From Opitutia bacterium (GTDB lineage: Bacteria; Verrucomicrobiota; Verrucomicrobiia; Opitutales; UBA953): a stretch of 64,000 nucleotides of DNA. This document shows, piece by piece, positions 54,017-63,009 of this stretch; the stretch's first letter is position 1; each line of letters starts with the position of its first letter. Below the pieces are notes generated by a model that saw nothing but the letters and a program-made list of their open reading frames with translations, was not told where the DNA came from and did no database searches. Location of the stretch: positions 22,728 to 86,727 of the forward strand of contig CANIUQ010000005.1 in NCBI GenBank assembly GCA_947470855.1. Reading direction: 5' to 3'. The translations under genes were made by a program, and so were the position numbers.

Positions 54017-54601
54017 TTACTTAGACCCAATGATTTCCACGCTCATTATCTCGATTCTCTCAGTAGGGGAAGATCTTTCGGGGCCAACACAGGGTACGGA
54101 TGCAATCTTATCTAGTACCTTCTCCCCGTCTACGAGTTTACCGAAGGCCGTATACTGGTTGTTGAGAAAAGAGGCGTCGCCATGGCAAATGAAGAACTGA
54201 CTACCCGCACTGTCCACATTCTGAGAGCGTGCCATTGAAATCACGCCCTTAGTGTGTGAGCGGTTGTTAAACTCGGCTTTGATTTGGTAGCCAGGGCCGC
54301 CTGTACCAGGCATTCCTTTGGCACCTTTTTTTGAATGAGGGCAGCCCCCTTGAATCATGAAGCCTTTGATGATGCGATGGAAGGCAGTTCCGTTGTAAAA
54401 GTTTTCCCGGGCTAGCTTCAAGAAATTGTCGACGGTGCGTGGCGCAACCTCAGGCCAAAATTCAATGGTCATATCACCGGCGGTGGTGTGAATGATGGCA
54501 CGTGGAGCATTGGTAGAGTTGGGTTCAGTCATGGTGTTTGCAGAAAGGGACGGTGTGTTAAGTGACAAGACACCCAAAGCCAGTAGGCAAAGTATCTTCA
54601 T
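54017..54601 (-). CDS. Exported cyclophilin-type peptidyl-prolyl cis-trans isomerase
   Basis: A 194-residue protein with a signal peptide (about 1-21) and one cyclophilin domain. The active-site segment FHRIIKGFMIQGG (catalytic Arg), GVISMARSQNVDSAGSQFFI and QYTAFGKLVDGEKVLDKIA are all present. It catalyses proline isomerisation in the periplasm, complementing the FKBP encoded 2 kb away. It diverges from thiS over 92 bp. Confidence 0.94.
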   Translation of the reverse strand: MKILCLLALGVLSLNTPSLSANTMTEPNSTNAPRAIIHTTAGDMTIEFWPEVAPRTVDNFLKLARENFYNGTAFHRIIKGFMIQGGCPHSKKGAKGMPGTGGPGYQIKAEFNNRSHTKGVISMARSQNVDSAGSQFFICHGDASFLNNQYTAFGKLVDGEKVLDKIASVPCVGPERSSPTERIEIMSVEIIGSK

Positions 54602-54693
54602 GCTTTTTCACACCATAATTAGGTTGGCCTCGCAATCTTAAACCTCTCGCTTGCCTCGAGTCGACTTCGAGGTAACTTGAATTTCTCGTTGTT

Positions 54694-54894
54694 ATGCAAA
54701 TTTTTATTAACAATCAAACCCAAGAAGTTTCTGCCTGCACGTTGGCGGAATTACTCGAGGGTCTGGGCGTAGCTCATGAGGCTGCCATCGCCGCTGCGGT
54801 GAATGGGCAAGTTGTTCCACGCAGTCAATGGGCGCAACATTCCCTGCAGGAAGGAGCGCAAGTTTTAGTAATCCGCGCAGCCCAAGGGGGCTGA
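54694..54894 (+). CDS. thiS: Sulfur carrier protein ThiS
   Basis: A 66-residue ubiquitin-like protein ending in the Gly-Gly tail (RAAQGG) that carries the thiocarboxylate for thiazole formation. It begins MQIFINNQTQEVSACTLAELL and has the LVIRAAQGG end typical of the family. It heads the thiamine group thiS, TenI-like, thiE, thiG, with 4 bases to the next start. The 92 bases upstream show no thiamine-pyrophosphate riboswitch, so this operon is probably not regulated that way. Confidence 0.94.
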   Translation: MQIFINNQTQEVSACTLAELLEGLGVAHEAAIAAAVNGQVVPRSQWAQHSLQEGAQVLVIRAAQGG

Positions 54895-54898
54895 TTTT

Positions 54899-55579
54899 AT
54901 GCTGAAATTTATTAAGGGATTATTTGTTTCCGAGCCCGAGATTCCTGCTTCAGAAAGGCTGGTATTATTTACACCGAGCCGAACAAGCTGGAGTGTTAAA
55001 CAGGCCAATCAATTATTTGATGCTGGCTTAGCCCGGCTACATGTTCAGCCAGTGCGCGACTGGGATCGAAGCCAGTACGAAAAATTTCTCAAAAAAATCC
55101 CCTCTGTTTTCTGGCCGCGGATTGTTTTAGAAGAGCATCCGGATTTAGTTTTATCTTATGGATTAGGCGGATTTCAACTTTATCAAGGCGACCGAGTTCC
55201 CGCACGTTGGCCTAAAACGATACCACTCAGCTGTAAATGTCACTCGTATGAGGAGATGCAATCGGCGCCTAAATCTTGCCGTTATCTTTTTTTGAGTCCC
55301 CTCTATCCCTCGATTTCGAAAAAAGATTATGTTCCGCAACGCACTCCGCGCGAATTTCAGGTAATCGTTGAACGCTGGCGAGCCCAAGGTGGATGTCCGG
55401 TCTATGCTCTGGGTGGTGTAACGCCCAAGAACGCAGCCCAAGCTCGCGAGCTCGGTTTTGATGGAATCGCCTTTATTGGATCCGTTTGGGAGCAACCGAA
55501 TCCCGTGCGTTCTTTTTTGGAAATTGAACATGCATGGACGGGTCGTTCACCGCGAAAATTAAAACGTAAGTATTCTTAA
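54899..55579 (+). CDS. ThiE/TenI-like TIM-barrel protein, divergent thiamine phosphate synthase homologue
   Basis: A 226-residue protein related to thiamine phosphate synthase. It keeps the last part of the fold (YALGGVTPKNAAQARELGFDGIAFIGSVW) and has the segment FLSPLYPSISKKDY (131-144), as in the second ThiE-like proteins of Bacteroidota. The true ThiE motifs are changed: the first-strand QLRxK is LHVQPVRD, and the pyrophosphate-side GVHLG is GFQLYQG. A real ThiE follows 1 base later, so this copy more likely acts as a TenI-type thiazole tautomerase or an accessory step. That assignment is inference from the context. Confidence 0.82.
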   Translation: MLKFIKGLFVSEPEIPASERLVLFTPSRTSWSVKQANQLFDAGLARLHVQPVRDWDRSQYEKFLKKIPSVFWPRIVLEEHPDLVLSYGLGGFQLYQGDRVPARWPKTIPLSCKCHSYEEMQSAPKSCRYLFLSPLYPSISKKDYVPQRTPREFQVIVERWRAQGGCPVYALGGVTPKNAAQARELGFDGIAFIGSVWEQPNPVRSFLEIEHAWTGRSPRKLKRKYS

Positions 55580-55580
55580 C

Positions 55581-56195
55581 GTGCGGGCTCGTTTACAGTT
55601 TCTGACACTCGATCAGTCTCCTTATTCGCATGCTGAGCAAGCTCGCTTCGCCTTAGAAGGCGGGGTGAAGTGGATTCAGTTGCGCACTAAAAATTTATCC
55701 GAAAAAGACTGGATTAAAACGGCCATCGAAGTGGGGAATCTCTGTCGGGATTTTGGGGCAACTTTTATTGTCAATGATTCACCTCGCGTGGCTTTGGCGG
55801 CGGAAGCCGACGGGGTTCATCTCGGACCGAAGGACGCGTCGCCTCAATCCGCTCGGGCTCTATTAGGTGAGTTTGCTATTGTGGGAGTAACTTTGAACAC
55901 CCTTGAGCACCTGTCCATTTTGTCGACCGCACGGATTGATTATGCTGGTGTGGGTCCATTTCGTTATACCACCAGCAAAGAGCCATTAGCTCCCGTTCAT
56001 TCAGAGAAATCTTTTCAGGAATTAATCCAAGGAGCGCAGTCCGTTCCTTGTTATGCGATTGGTGGAGTCAGGGCTGAAGATTGGAAAAATCTACAACGAC
56101 TAGGAGCACATGGCTTCGCGGTAAGCAGTGCGATTGCCTTATCGCCCGACCCATTAAAATCAGCGAGAGACTTGGTTTACTTAGTTTCAGCCTAG
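55581..56195 (+). CDS. thiE: Thiamine phosphate synthase
   Basis: A 204-residue enzyme starting at GTG 55581 that joins hydroxymethylpyrimidine pyrophosphate and thiazole phosphate. All motifs are present: QLRTK (33-37), NDSPRVALAAEADGVHLG (65-82), the phosphate loop GVGPFRYTTSKEPLAP (123-138) and YAIGGVRAEDW with the following helix. It starts one base after the TenI-like gene and precedes thiG by 56 bp. The first Gly-Thr-Ser-like strand is short but the catalytic set is complete. Confidence 0.93.
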   Translation: MRARLQFLTLDQSPYSHAEQARFALEGGVKWIQLRTKNLSEKDWIKTAIEVGNLCRDFGATFIVNDSPRVALAAEADGVHLGPKDASPQSARALLGEFAIVGVTLNTLEHLSILSTARIDYAGVGPFRYTTSKEPLAPVHSEKSFQELIQGAQSVPCYAIGGVRAEDWKNLQRLGAHGFAVSSAIALSPDPLKSARDLVYLVSA

Positions 56196-56251
56196 TCTTT
56201 TTTCGCGAGGGCTGGACAAATCGAGAGAGACTCGGATTGTAAAGGTAGGTT

Positions 56252-57019
56252 ATGTCCTCCTTTCGTATTGCTGATCGCACCTTCCAATCGCGCTTGCTCA
56301 CAGGCACGGGTAAATACGCCTCAGCGAATCAATTGCGAGCGGTGTTGGAAGCTTGTGGCGCTGAAATTGTTACTGTGGCGATTAAGCGAGTTCGTTTAGG
56401 CGTAAAGGATGATGGGATTCTCTCGGCACTTGATGCACGTAAGCATTTGATTCTTCCCAATACTTCTGGCGTGCGCACGGCGAAGGAAGCGATTTTTGCG
56501 GCTGAATTAGCTCGCGAAGCCTTGGGTACATCTTGGTTGAAGTTGGAGATTCATCCGGACCCAAAGTATTTAATGCCAGATCCAGTCGAAACGCTGGAGG
56601 CTTGTCGCGAGTTGGTAAAAAAGGGTTTTACGGTTTTACCTTACATTCATGCCGACCCAGTTTTGGCTAAGCGTTTAGAGGAAGTTGGTGTGGCGGCAGT
56701 TATGCCCTTAGGGGCTCCGATTGGCACAAATCGTGGACTACTCTCGCGGGATTTCTTGCGCATTATTATCGAGCAAGCTCGTGTCCCTGTTATTGTCGAT
56801 GCAGGTCTCGGGGCACCTTCACATGCTTCGGAGGCGATTGAAATCGGAGCGGACGCAGTTCTTGTTAACACTGGCATCGCCTCATCAGGTAATCCAGAGA
56901 TGATGGCTAAGGCTTTTCGTTTAGCCGTGGAAGCAGGTTATCTCGCAAAAAAATCGGGGCTTGGTTCAGGTTCAATCAGCGCCCAGCCCACTTCACCTCT
57001 TACGGGTTTTCTCGATTAA
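56252..57019 (+). CDS. thiG: Thiazole synthase
   Basis: A 255-residue TIM barrel that builds the thiazole ring from deoxyxylulose phosphate, dehydroglycine and ThiS thiocarboxylate. Conserved parts are [20 protein letters not shown], the catalytic lysine in [16 protein letters not shown] (Lys97), [16 protein letters not shown] and [19 protein letters not shown]. It completes the thiS-thiE-thiG group; thiH or thiO is not in the window. The tlyA gene follows after 4 bases. Confidence 0.95.
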   Translation: MSSFRIADRTFQSRLLTGTGKYASANQLRAVLEACGAEIVTVAIKRVRLGVKDDGILSALDARKHLILPNTSGVRTAKEAIFAAELAREALGTSWLKLEIHPDPKYLMPDPVETLEACRELVKKGFTVLPYIHADPVLAKRLEEVGVAAVMPLGAPIGTNRGLLSRDFLRIIIEQARVPVIVDAGLGAPSHASEAIEIGADAVLVNTGIASSGNPEMMAKAFRLAVEAGYLAKKSGLGSGSISAQPTSPLTGFLD

Positions 57020-57023
57020 GTGT

Positions 57024-57791
57024 ATGAGTGCTAAGCCCGGCAGAATCCGTGCCGATGAGTTATTGGTAAAACTCGGGTTGGCTCCTTCTCGTTCGAGTGC
57101 TCAGGCTTTGATTTTGGCTGGTAAAGTTCGCTCTGGGCCTGATGCCGTCGTCCAGAAATCTTCACAGTCTTTTCCCGAAGATGCTAATCTTACGGTGGAT
57201 CAACCGCCGCGTTTTGTTTCGCGTGGGGGAGAGAAACTGGAAGCAGCTCTTGAGCATTTCAAAATTTCTGTAGCAGGTTTGCATGGTCTTGATGTGGGCG
57301 CCTCGACAGGAGGGTTCACGGATTGTTTATTGCAACGCGGAGCTTTGAGCATGACCTGTGTCGATGTCGGTACCGCCCAACTTCATTCCAAGTTGCGAAC
57401 GGATGTTCGGGTTACCAATTTCGAAAAATGTAATGCTCGGGATTTGCCGACGAGGAGTCTTCCACAGCCGACCTATGGAATCGTTGTCATGGATTTATCG
57501 TTTATCTCTCTGACCCTGGTTTTGCCAGTCGCTTGGCAAAGAGTTGCGGAGGGTGGGTGTTTAGTAGCTTTGATTAAGCCGCAATTTGAGGCAACAAAGG
57601 CCGAGGCCGATAAAGGAAGGGGTGTGATAAAGGATCCCGTCATTCATGCACGGGTGGTTGAGACTCTTAAAGAAACGGCTAAAAACCTACCTGATGCCTC
57701 GGTTTTAGGGGTAATTCCCTCGCCAATAGAGGGTGGAGAGGGGAATCGAGAATTCCTCATCGCCATTAAAAAAGGGGTCAGACACCATTAG
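57024..57791 (+). CDS. tlyA: TlyA-family rRNA 2'-O-methyltransferase
   Basis: A 255-residue protein from ATG 57024; the frame runs back into thiG, but this start gives the standard S4 domain start ([27 protein letters not shown]). A linker FVSRGGEKL (64-72) is followed by an FtsJ/RrmJ-type methyltransferase domain with SAM loop [11 protein letters not shown] (90-100) and VMDLSFISL. It methylates ribosomal RNA ribose (in actinobacteria C1409 and C1920). The last seven codons (KKGVRHH) lie in a 16-bp palindrome (57768-57811), and the stop codon is in its loop. Confidence 0.93.
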   Translation: MSAKPGRIRADELLVKLGLAPSRSSAQALILAGKVRSGPDAVVQKSSQSFPEDANLTVDQPPRFVSRGGEKLEAALEHFKISVAGLHGLDVGASTGGFTDCLLQRGALSMTCVDVGTAQLHSKLRTDVRVTNFEKCNARDLPTRSLPQPTYGIVVMDLSFISLTLVLPVAWQRVAEGGCLVALIKPQFEATKAEADKGRGVIKDPVIHARVVETLKETAKNLPDASVLGVIPSPIEGGEGNREFLIAIKKGVRHH

Positions 57792-57811
57792 AGTAGTCTG
57801 ACCCCTTTTTT
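57768..57811. repeat. Long palindrome overlapping the 3' end of tlyA; terminator or REP-like element
   Basis: A 16-bp perfect inverted repeat AAAAAAGGGGTCAGAC / GTCTGACCCCTTTTTT (57768-57783 and 57796-57811) has a 12-base loop carrying the tlyA stop codon. The T-tract makes it a good Rho-independent terminator. The GGGGTCAGAC core also resembles REP-like palindromes seen near RAYT transposases, though none is in this window. Confidence 0.85.
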
Positions 57812-57854
57812 TGGGGTTGCAGGAGGGGCGGTTACCATTACTTCCAAACCTCCC

Positions 57855-58049
57855 ATGACTACTGAAGGTAAGCTTAAGCGTTCCCGCAATCCCCTCGATT
57901 TCGATTTTACCGAACCCGAGGCTCTCTCCCGTTATGTTACTGAAACGGGCAAGATTCTGCCCCGTAAATTGACTGGTCTTACCGCCCGTCAACAACGTCA
58001 TATTGCTAAGGCCGTTAAGCGTGCCCGCAATATGATTACGATGAAGTAA
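57855..58049 (+). CDS. rpsR: Ribosomal protein bS18
   Basis: A 64-residue ribosomal protein of the small subunit. The core [31 protein letters not shown] matches the S18 family. Codon choice is typical of a highly expressed gene. It is not in the usual rpsF-ssb-rpsR-rplI cluster, since neither rpsF nor rplI is next to it. A TTGCAG box lies 38 bases before the ATG and there is no Shine-Dalgarno; a terminator follows, so it is transcribed alone. Confidence 0.94.
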   Translation: MTTEGKLKRSRNPLDFDFTEPEALSRYVTETGKILPRKLTGLTARQQRHIAKAVKRARNMITMK

Positions 58050-58071
58050 TTTCTACTTCATTGGATTACTG

Positions 58072-58095
58072 GGCCACCCTGCGGTGGCCTTTTTT
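58072..58095 (+). terminator. Rho-independent terminator after rpsR
   Basis: GGCCACC / GGTGGCC (58072-58078 and 58083-58089) with a four-base loop and six T, 23 bases after the rpsR stop. Confidence 0.92.
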
Positions 58096-58151
58096 GTTTA
58101 AAGGGATGCAAGGTTGCTCCCCGATTAAGTATCCCACAATTTAATCGTGGT

Positions 58152-59135
58152 TTGTCTAACAGTACCTCCAGTTTTTTAACCACTGAGCCCTCTGATTTAA
58201 TTCGAGCGGCCAATCTTTTACGTCAGGGCGAGTGCGTGGCATTGCCGACGGAAACCGTTTACGGATTGGCCGCCAACGCCTTGAATCCTGAGGCGGTAAG
58301 AAAAATTTTTACCATCAAAGGACGTCCTCTGATTGATCCCTTGATTGTTCATGTTGCCGATTTTACCTCACTTCAGCAGGTTGCCGAATACGATTCGCGA
58401 TTAGAAAAGATAAAATCATTTTGGCCTGGCCCCTTGACCGTGGTTCTTCGCCGTAAATCTAATGTCCCTGATTTGGTTACCGCTGGAAAAACAACGGTGG
58501 CAGTGCGCATACCAGCGCATCCAGTTTTTCGTCAAGTGATTGAGCTTTCGGGTTTTCCTTTAGCTGCACCCAGTGCGAATCCCTTCGGATATGTTAGTCC
58601 AACTCGGCCCCAACATGTGGCTGATTCATTGGGCAATCGCTGTCCTTGGATTGTTGATGGGGGTCCTTGTCAGTATGGACTTGAATCAACCATTCTTGAT
58701 TTATCTTCACCTGATAAAGTCCGCTTGTTGCGATTTGGTCCAATTACTGTGGAGCAGTTGGAAGAGAAATTAGGAAAAATCGAGATTGTTACTCGCCAAG
58801 AAAATCAAGCAGAGGCGGCGTTAGCACCAGGAATGCTGGACCGACATTATAGTCCGCATACACCGATTAAACTGATTGCGCGAGGAGCTGATTTGCCGAG
58901 CCCGTCGGATAAAACTGCATACCTACTGTTAAGTCGCCGACTCACTTTACCAACTTCAGAAAATATTTTTTATCTTTCTGAATCTGGATTAACCGCCGAA
59001 GCGGCTCCTCAGCTCTTTGCTCTCCTTCGTCAATTGGATCAACAAGGCTTTGCTCTTATCTGGGCCGAGTTGGCTGAGCCACAGGGAATCGGTTTGGCTT
59101 TTAACGATCGTTTAACTCGTGCCGCTGCACGATAA
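58152..59135 (+). CDS. Threonylcarbamoyl-AMP synthase (Sua5/TsaC family)
   Basis: A 327-residue protein starting at TTG 58152 (start not certain). The YrdC domain (about 14-210) has VALPTETVYGLAANAL, KGRPLIDPLIVHV, FWPGPLTVVL, RIPAHPVF and APSANPFGYVSPT. The C-terminal Sua5 domain (about 225-327) makes it the long Sua5 form rather than the short TsaC. It makes threonylcarbamoyl adenylate for the t6A modification at position 37 of ANN-decoding tRNAs. It overlaps prmC or ends 4 bases before it, depending on the prmC start. Confidence 0.93.
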   Translation: MSNSTSSFLTTEPSDLIRAANLLRQGECVALPTETVYGLAANALNPEAVRKIFTIKGRPLIDPLIVHVADFTSLQQVAEYDSRLEKIKSFWPGPLTVVLRRKSNVPDLVTAGKTTVAVRIPAHPVFRQVIELSGFPLAAPSANPFGYVSPTRPQHVADSLGNRCPWIVDGGPCQYGLESTILDLSSPDKVRLLRFGPITVEQLEEKLGKIEIVTRQENQAEAALAPGMLDRHYSPHTPIKLIARGADLPSPSDKTAYLLLSRRLTLPTSENIFYLSESGLTAEAAPQLFALLRQLDQQGFALIWAELAEPQGIGLAFNDRLTRAAAR

Positions 59136-59994
59136 TTTTGTGCAGAACTTACTCGATACTTTAAAAAAAGCCGCCGATTTTTTAGCGCGTAAGGGTTTAG
59201 AAAAGCCTCGAGTGGAGGCGGAGTACTTGTTTGCTGCGGCTTTAGGAATTAAGCGGCTGGATCTTTATTTACAGTTTGAACGTTTACTTTCCCAGAACGA
59301 GGTCGAAAAACTTCGTCTGCTTGTGGTGCGCCGGGGGAGTCGTGAACCTTTGCAGCATATTACTGGTCGCGTACAGTTTCGGGATTTGCTTTTAAAGTCC
59401 GATAAGCGCGCTTTGGTTCCTCGCCCTGAGACCGAAGAACTCGTGGAATGGGGCTTGGAATTGTTTCCCGAGGACCAAGCGATTCGCGTTTTGGATTTAG
59501 GAACAGGGTCGGGCGCGATTGCTTTGGCTTTGGCGGCGGAGAGACCAAAATGGGAAATCGATGCCGTGGATCAATCATTAGACGCATTGGCCTTAGCCAA
59601 AGAGAACGCTTTAAACTGTCAGTTGGTCGGGCGGGTGAGTTTTTTTCAATCAGACTGGTTCAAGCAAGTGACCCATCGGTATGATTTAGTTATCAGCAAT
59701 CCGCCTTACTTGACGGCGGAGGAAGTTGCAGTGGCCGAGCCTGAAGTTAAGGATTTCGAACCTCACTCAGCATTAATTTCCTCCGAGGAAGGTTTGGCTG
59801 ATTTGAAAATAATTCTTCAGCAGGCGCCATTGTTTTTAAAGCCCAGTGGCTGGGTTCTTTGTGAAACGGGCATCGACCAGCACTCGACCTTGGCCGAAAT
59901 CTCAAAGCAGTTGGGTTACGCAAATTTTGTTGGTAAAAAGGATATGAGTGGCCGGGATCGCTTTTGGAAGGCGGGCGGATGGAGTCTGTCCTAG
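59119..59994 (+). CDS. prmC: Peptide chain release factor N5-glutamine methyltransferase
   Basis: A protein of 284-291 residues that methylates the GGQ glutamine of RF1 and RF2. The SAM loop is DLGTGSGAIAL (126-136) and the glutamine site is NPPYL (194-198); EPLQHITGRVQFRD and ALVPRPETEELVEW are conserved. Two GTG starts are possible: 59119 overlaps the upstream gene by 17 bases, and 59140 follows its stop by 4 and gives a more usual N-terminus. With prmB at 27.6 kb this is the second protein glutamine methyltransferase of the window. Confidence 0.93.
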   Translation: MPLHDNFVQNLLDTLKKAADFLARKGLEKPRVEAEYLFAAALGIKRLDLYLQFERLLSQNEVEKLRLLVVRRGSREPLQHITGRVQFRDLLLKSDKRALVPRPETEELVEWGLELFPEDQAIRVLDLGTGSGAIALALAAERPKWEIDAVDQSLDALALAKENALNCQLVGRVSFFQSDWFKQVTHRYDLVISNPPYLTAEEVAVAEPEVKDFEPHSALISSEEGLADLKIILQQAPLFLKPSGWVLCETGIDQHSTLAEISKQLGYANFVGKKDMSGRDRFWKAGGWSLS

Positions 59995-60050
59995 GCTTCT
60001 AAATCCATTCATCTCTTGCACCCTTAGCTTGCTTAGTCCTTAAAGAGATT

Positions 60051-61577
60051 ATGTCTCAGCCTGCTGCTAAAACCAAAACAGCGATTACGCCCACTCGTGC
60101 CGAGGATTACCCTGAATGGTATCTACAGGTAATCAAGGCGGCCGATCTGGCCGAGAATAGTCCAGTGCGTGGGTGTATGGTGATTAAGCCTTGGGGTTAT
60201 GCTCTTTGGGAAAATATCCAGCGTGATTTAGATGCACTCTTTAAAGAAACGGGGCATGTGAATGCTTACTTCCCGCTTTTTATTCCGATGAGTTACTTGC
60301 AAAAAGAAGCTCAGCACGTGGAAGGATTTGCGAAAGAATGTGCTGTCGTGACTCACTCACGTTTAGAAGCGGGTGCAGATGGTAAATTAGCTCCTGCAGG
60401 TGAATTAGAAGAACCCTTAATTGTTCGTCCGACTTCTGAAACCATCATCGGGGAGACTTATGCAAAATGGGTGCAGTCGTATCGCGACTTACCGATTTTA
60501 ATTAATCAATGGGCGAATGTCGTGCGTTGGGAAATGCGGACACGTTTATTTTTGCGCACGGCGGAATTTCTCTGGCAAGAAGGACACACCGTTCATGCGA
60601 CTCAGAAAGAAGCGGAGGAGGAGACCATGAAGATGCTCGAGGTTTATGCCGATTTTGCGGAAAATTATATGGCGATGCCTGTGATTAAAGGGCGTAAAAC
60701 AGAAGGGGAGCGTTTTCCAGGTGCGGTCGATACACTCTGTATTGAAGCCATGATGCAGGATCGCAAAGCTTTGCAGGCAGGTACCTCGCATTATCTCGGG
60801 CAAAACTTTGCTAAGTCATGTAACATTCGATTCCAAGATGAGTCGTCGAATATGCAGTATGCCCACACCACATCCTGGGGCGTATCGACGCGTTTGATTG
60901 GGGGAATGATTATGACGCATTCGGATGATGATGGATTTGTTGTGCCTCCACGATTGGCTCCGCAGCAAGTTGTTATTCTACCTATTTATAAAGATGAGGC
61001 TTCGAAAGCTCAGGTTCTTGAATACTGTCAGTCTTTACAAAAAGAACTTTCCGCCCAGCGTTTCCATGACCGCAAAATTGTCGTTTCAATCGATAACCGG
61101 GATATGCGTGGCGGAGAAAAAGCGTGGGGTTGGATTAAAAAAGGCGTGCCTCTGCGTGTTGAAGTCGGTCCACGCGATATCGCTTCGCAGTCGGTTTTTG
61201 TGGCTCGTCGCGATACGGGAGAAAAAGCAGGTGTGCCACGAGCTGAATTTGTTTCAACGGTGGTCAATCGCCTGCAAGCCATTCAAGATAATTTATTGGC
61301 TCGAGCGAAAGCACATCGTTCTGAACACACCCGAGAGATTAATTCGTGGGATGAGTTGAAAGCCTTCTTCATGCCGAAGAATGTGCAGAATCCAGAAATC
61401 CATGGTGGATTCGCCCTTTGTCACTGGAATGGTAGTCGCGAAGTTGAACGACGACTGAAAGAGGAACTGAAAGTGACGATTCGCTGTATTGCTTTGGATG
61501 CGAAAGATGAGCCAGGAAAGTGTGTGGTTACTGGTGAGCCTAGTCCACGTCGCGTGGTGATGGCCAAGGCCTATTAA
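60051..61577 (+). CDS. proS: Prolyl-tRNA synthetase, archaeal/eukaryotic type
   Basis: A 508-residue class II synthetase of the short ProS type 3 form, without the editing insertion domain of the E. coli-type enzyme. Motif 2 (WANVVRWEMRTRLFLRTAEFLWQEGHT) and motif 3 (SWGVSTRLIGGMIMTHSDD) are clear, and the anticodon-binding and C-terminal zinc-like domains follow. The start MSQPAAKTKTAITPTRAEDYPEWY matches the family. A TTGCAC box lies 35 bases before ATG and no Shine-Dalgarno is seen. Confidence 0.95.
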   Translation: MSQPAAKTKTAITPTRAEDYPEWYLQVIKAADLAENSPVRGCMVIKPWGYALWENIQRDLDALFKETGHVNAYFPLFIPMSYLQKEAQHVEGFAKECAVVTHSRLEAGADGKLAPAGELEEPLIVRPTSETIIGETYAKWVQSYRDLPILINQWANVVRWEMRTRLFLRTAEFLWQEGHTVHATQKEAEEETMKMLEVYADFAENYMAMPVIKGRKTEGERFPGAVDTLCIEAMMQDRKALQAGTSHYLGQNFAKSCNIRFQDESSNMQYAHTTSWGVSTRLIGGMIMTHSDDDGFVVPPRLAPQQVVILPIYKDEASKAQVLEYCQSLQKELSAQRFHDRKIVVSIDNRDMRGGEKAWGWIKKGVPLRVEVGPRDIASQSVFVARRDTGEKAGVPRAEFVSTVVNRLQAIQDNLLARAKAHRSEHTREINSWDELKAFFMPKNVQNPEIHGGFALCHWNGSREVERRLKEELKVTIRCIALDAKDEPGKCVVTGEPSPRRVVMAKAY

Positions 61578-61636
61578 AATTGAGCGGTCTGGAGAGTGCC
61601 AATCGTTGAGCGAAATACACCCGCGAAAGGCTTTTT

Positions 61637-62824
61637 TTATTCTCCGACTACTCCTGCTTCACCGTCACTGAACCTAAGTCGTAGCTTCAAGCCACTTTTT
61701 ACGGATTTACTTGATGCGACAACTTTGCCTTGGCTGTCGCGCACGATGGAATATCCGCGGGCGAGGATGGATTCGAATCCGGCGGATTGTAGTCGTTTGC
61801 CGAGTTGTTTAAGTTTTTCGCGGGTGACGCCCAGATGTGCCTTGGGTGAGAGCCGATGGAGTTCGCTACCGAGTTCGGAAAGACGGTGTCTTTTTTCGGC
61901 CAAAAATTCTTCTGCGATGCTTTCGAGTCGAGTGAATAACAAATCCAGATTCTGATAATGAGATTGAAAAATTAACTTGGGAGAATGTTGGGCGAGCTGT
62001 GCGCCGAGTAATTTTATTTTTTCACGCAACTTGATTTGACCAGAGACGATTAACTCTGCCGCAGCGGTTGGGGTTTCGGCACGTTTGTCGGCGGCGTAAT
62101 CGCAAAGAGTGAAGTCGGTCTGGTGTCCAATGGCGGAAATGACAGGGACTGGGCTTGAGCGTACGGCGCGAATTAAGGCCTCGTCATTAAACCCCCAGAG
62201 ATCCTCCATCGAGCCTCCTCCTCGCCCGACGACAATGAGGTCGATGCCTGGAATCGAGTTGGCTTGCTTGAGCCCTGCAATGACCGAGCCTGCACAACTT
62301 TCGCCCTGAACGCGGGCGGGGACGAGCCAAGCTGTCCCTTGCCAGCCACGGGTCTTAAGGATTTCGGTAAAATCGTGCCAAACTGCCCCAATTTCTGAGG
62401 TTACAAAGGCCACTACCTTGGGGAATTCGGGGATGGGCCGTTTCGATGAATCATCAAAAAGACCTTCAGCTTTGAGTTTTTCTAGTAATTCGAGGTATTT
62501 TTTTCTTAATTCCCCTTCGCCCTCGGGCTTCATCGAGTCGACAACCAGTGAAAGTTTGCCATTCTTACCGTAAAAATCGACTTTTGCTTTGAGAACGACT
62601 CTTAACCCATCGCGAATGGGGAACTTAATCCATCGGGCTTGGAATCCATACAGGATGCAGTCGATCTTGGTTTCAGAGTCCTTGATTGAGAAATAATGGT
62701 GCCCAGAGGGGTAGGTCTTATAGCTCGAAATCTCGCCAACGACTTCAACCGTGCCCATGCCATTTACCCGACCCTTAATAACGTCGCATAATTCGCTTAC
62801 GGACAGTGGGGTTGAGGTGGGCAT
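61637..62824 (-). CDS. xseA: Exodeoxyribonuclease VII, large subunit
   Basis: A 395-residue protein: an N-terminal OB-fold (1-100, VEVVGEISSYKTYPSGHHYFSIKD), the catalytic domain (FPKVVAFVTSEIGAVWHDF, DLIVVGRGGGSMEDLWGFNDEALIRAV, VPVISAIGHQTDFTLCDYAADKRAETPTAAAEL) and a helical C-terminal tail that is shorter than in E. coli. With XseB it degrades single-stranded DNA in mismatch and recombination repair. The small-subunit gene is not adjacent. It diverges from the surface repeat protein gene across 185 bp. Confidence 0.94.
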   Translation of the reverse strand: MPTSTPLSVSELCDVIKGRVNGMGTVEVVGEISSYKTYPSGHHYFSIKDSETKIDCILYGFQARWIKFPIRDGLRVVLKAKVDFYGKNGKLSLVVDSMKPEGEGELRKKYLELLEKLKAEGLFDDSSKRPIPEFPKVVAFVTSEIGAVWHDFTEILKTRGWQGTAWLVPARVQGESCAGSVIAGLKQANSIPGIDLIVVGRGGGSMEDLWGFNDEALIRAVRSSPVPVISAIGHQTDFTLCDYAADKRAETPTAAAELIVSGQIKLREKIKLLGAQLAQHSPKLIFQSHYQNLDLLFTRLESIAEEFLAEKRHRLSELGSELHRLSPKAHLGVTREKLKQLGKRLQSAGFESILARGYSIVRDSQGKVVASSKSVKSGLKLRLRFSDGEAGVVGE

Positions 62825-63009
62825 AGGTAAATTACACTGAATATTTAATAATTTTGCAATCTAATGCCATACTCGGCTTTAGGCTATTAGCCTTAGTTAC
62901 CCATTTGGCACATTGTGCTTTCCAAAGGTTAAACTTAGGTTATTTCTTTTGCTCTCTAAAGCCACCCGTCTACGGACCCTAAGCCCACAGAAACTTTTTA
63001 AATCATAAT

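Noticed and set aside
54602..54693. Thiamine-pyrophosphate riboswitch in front of thiS
   Set aside because: The gap is only 92 bases and lacks the conserved CTGAGA element and its paired helices.
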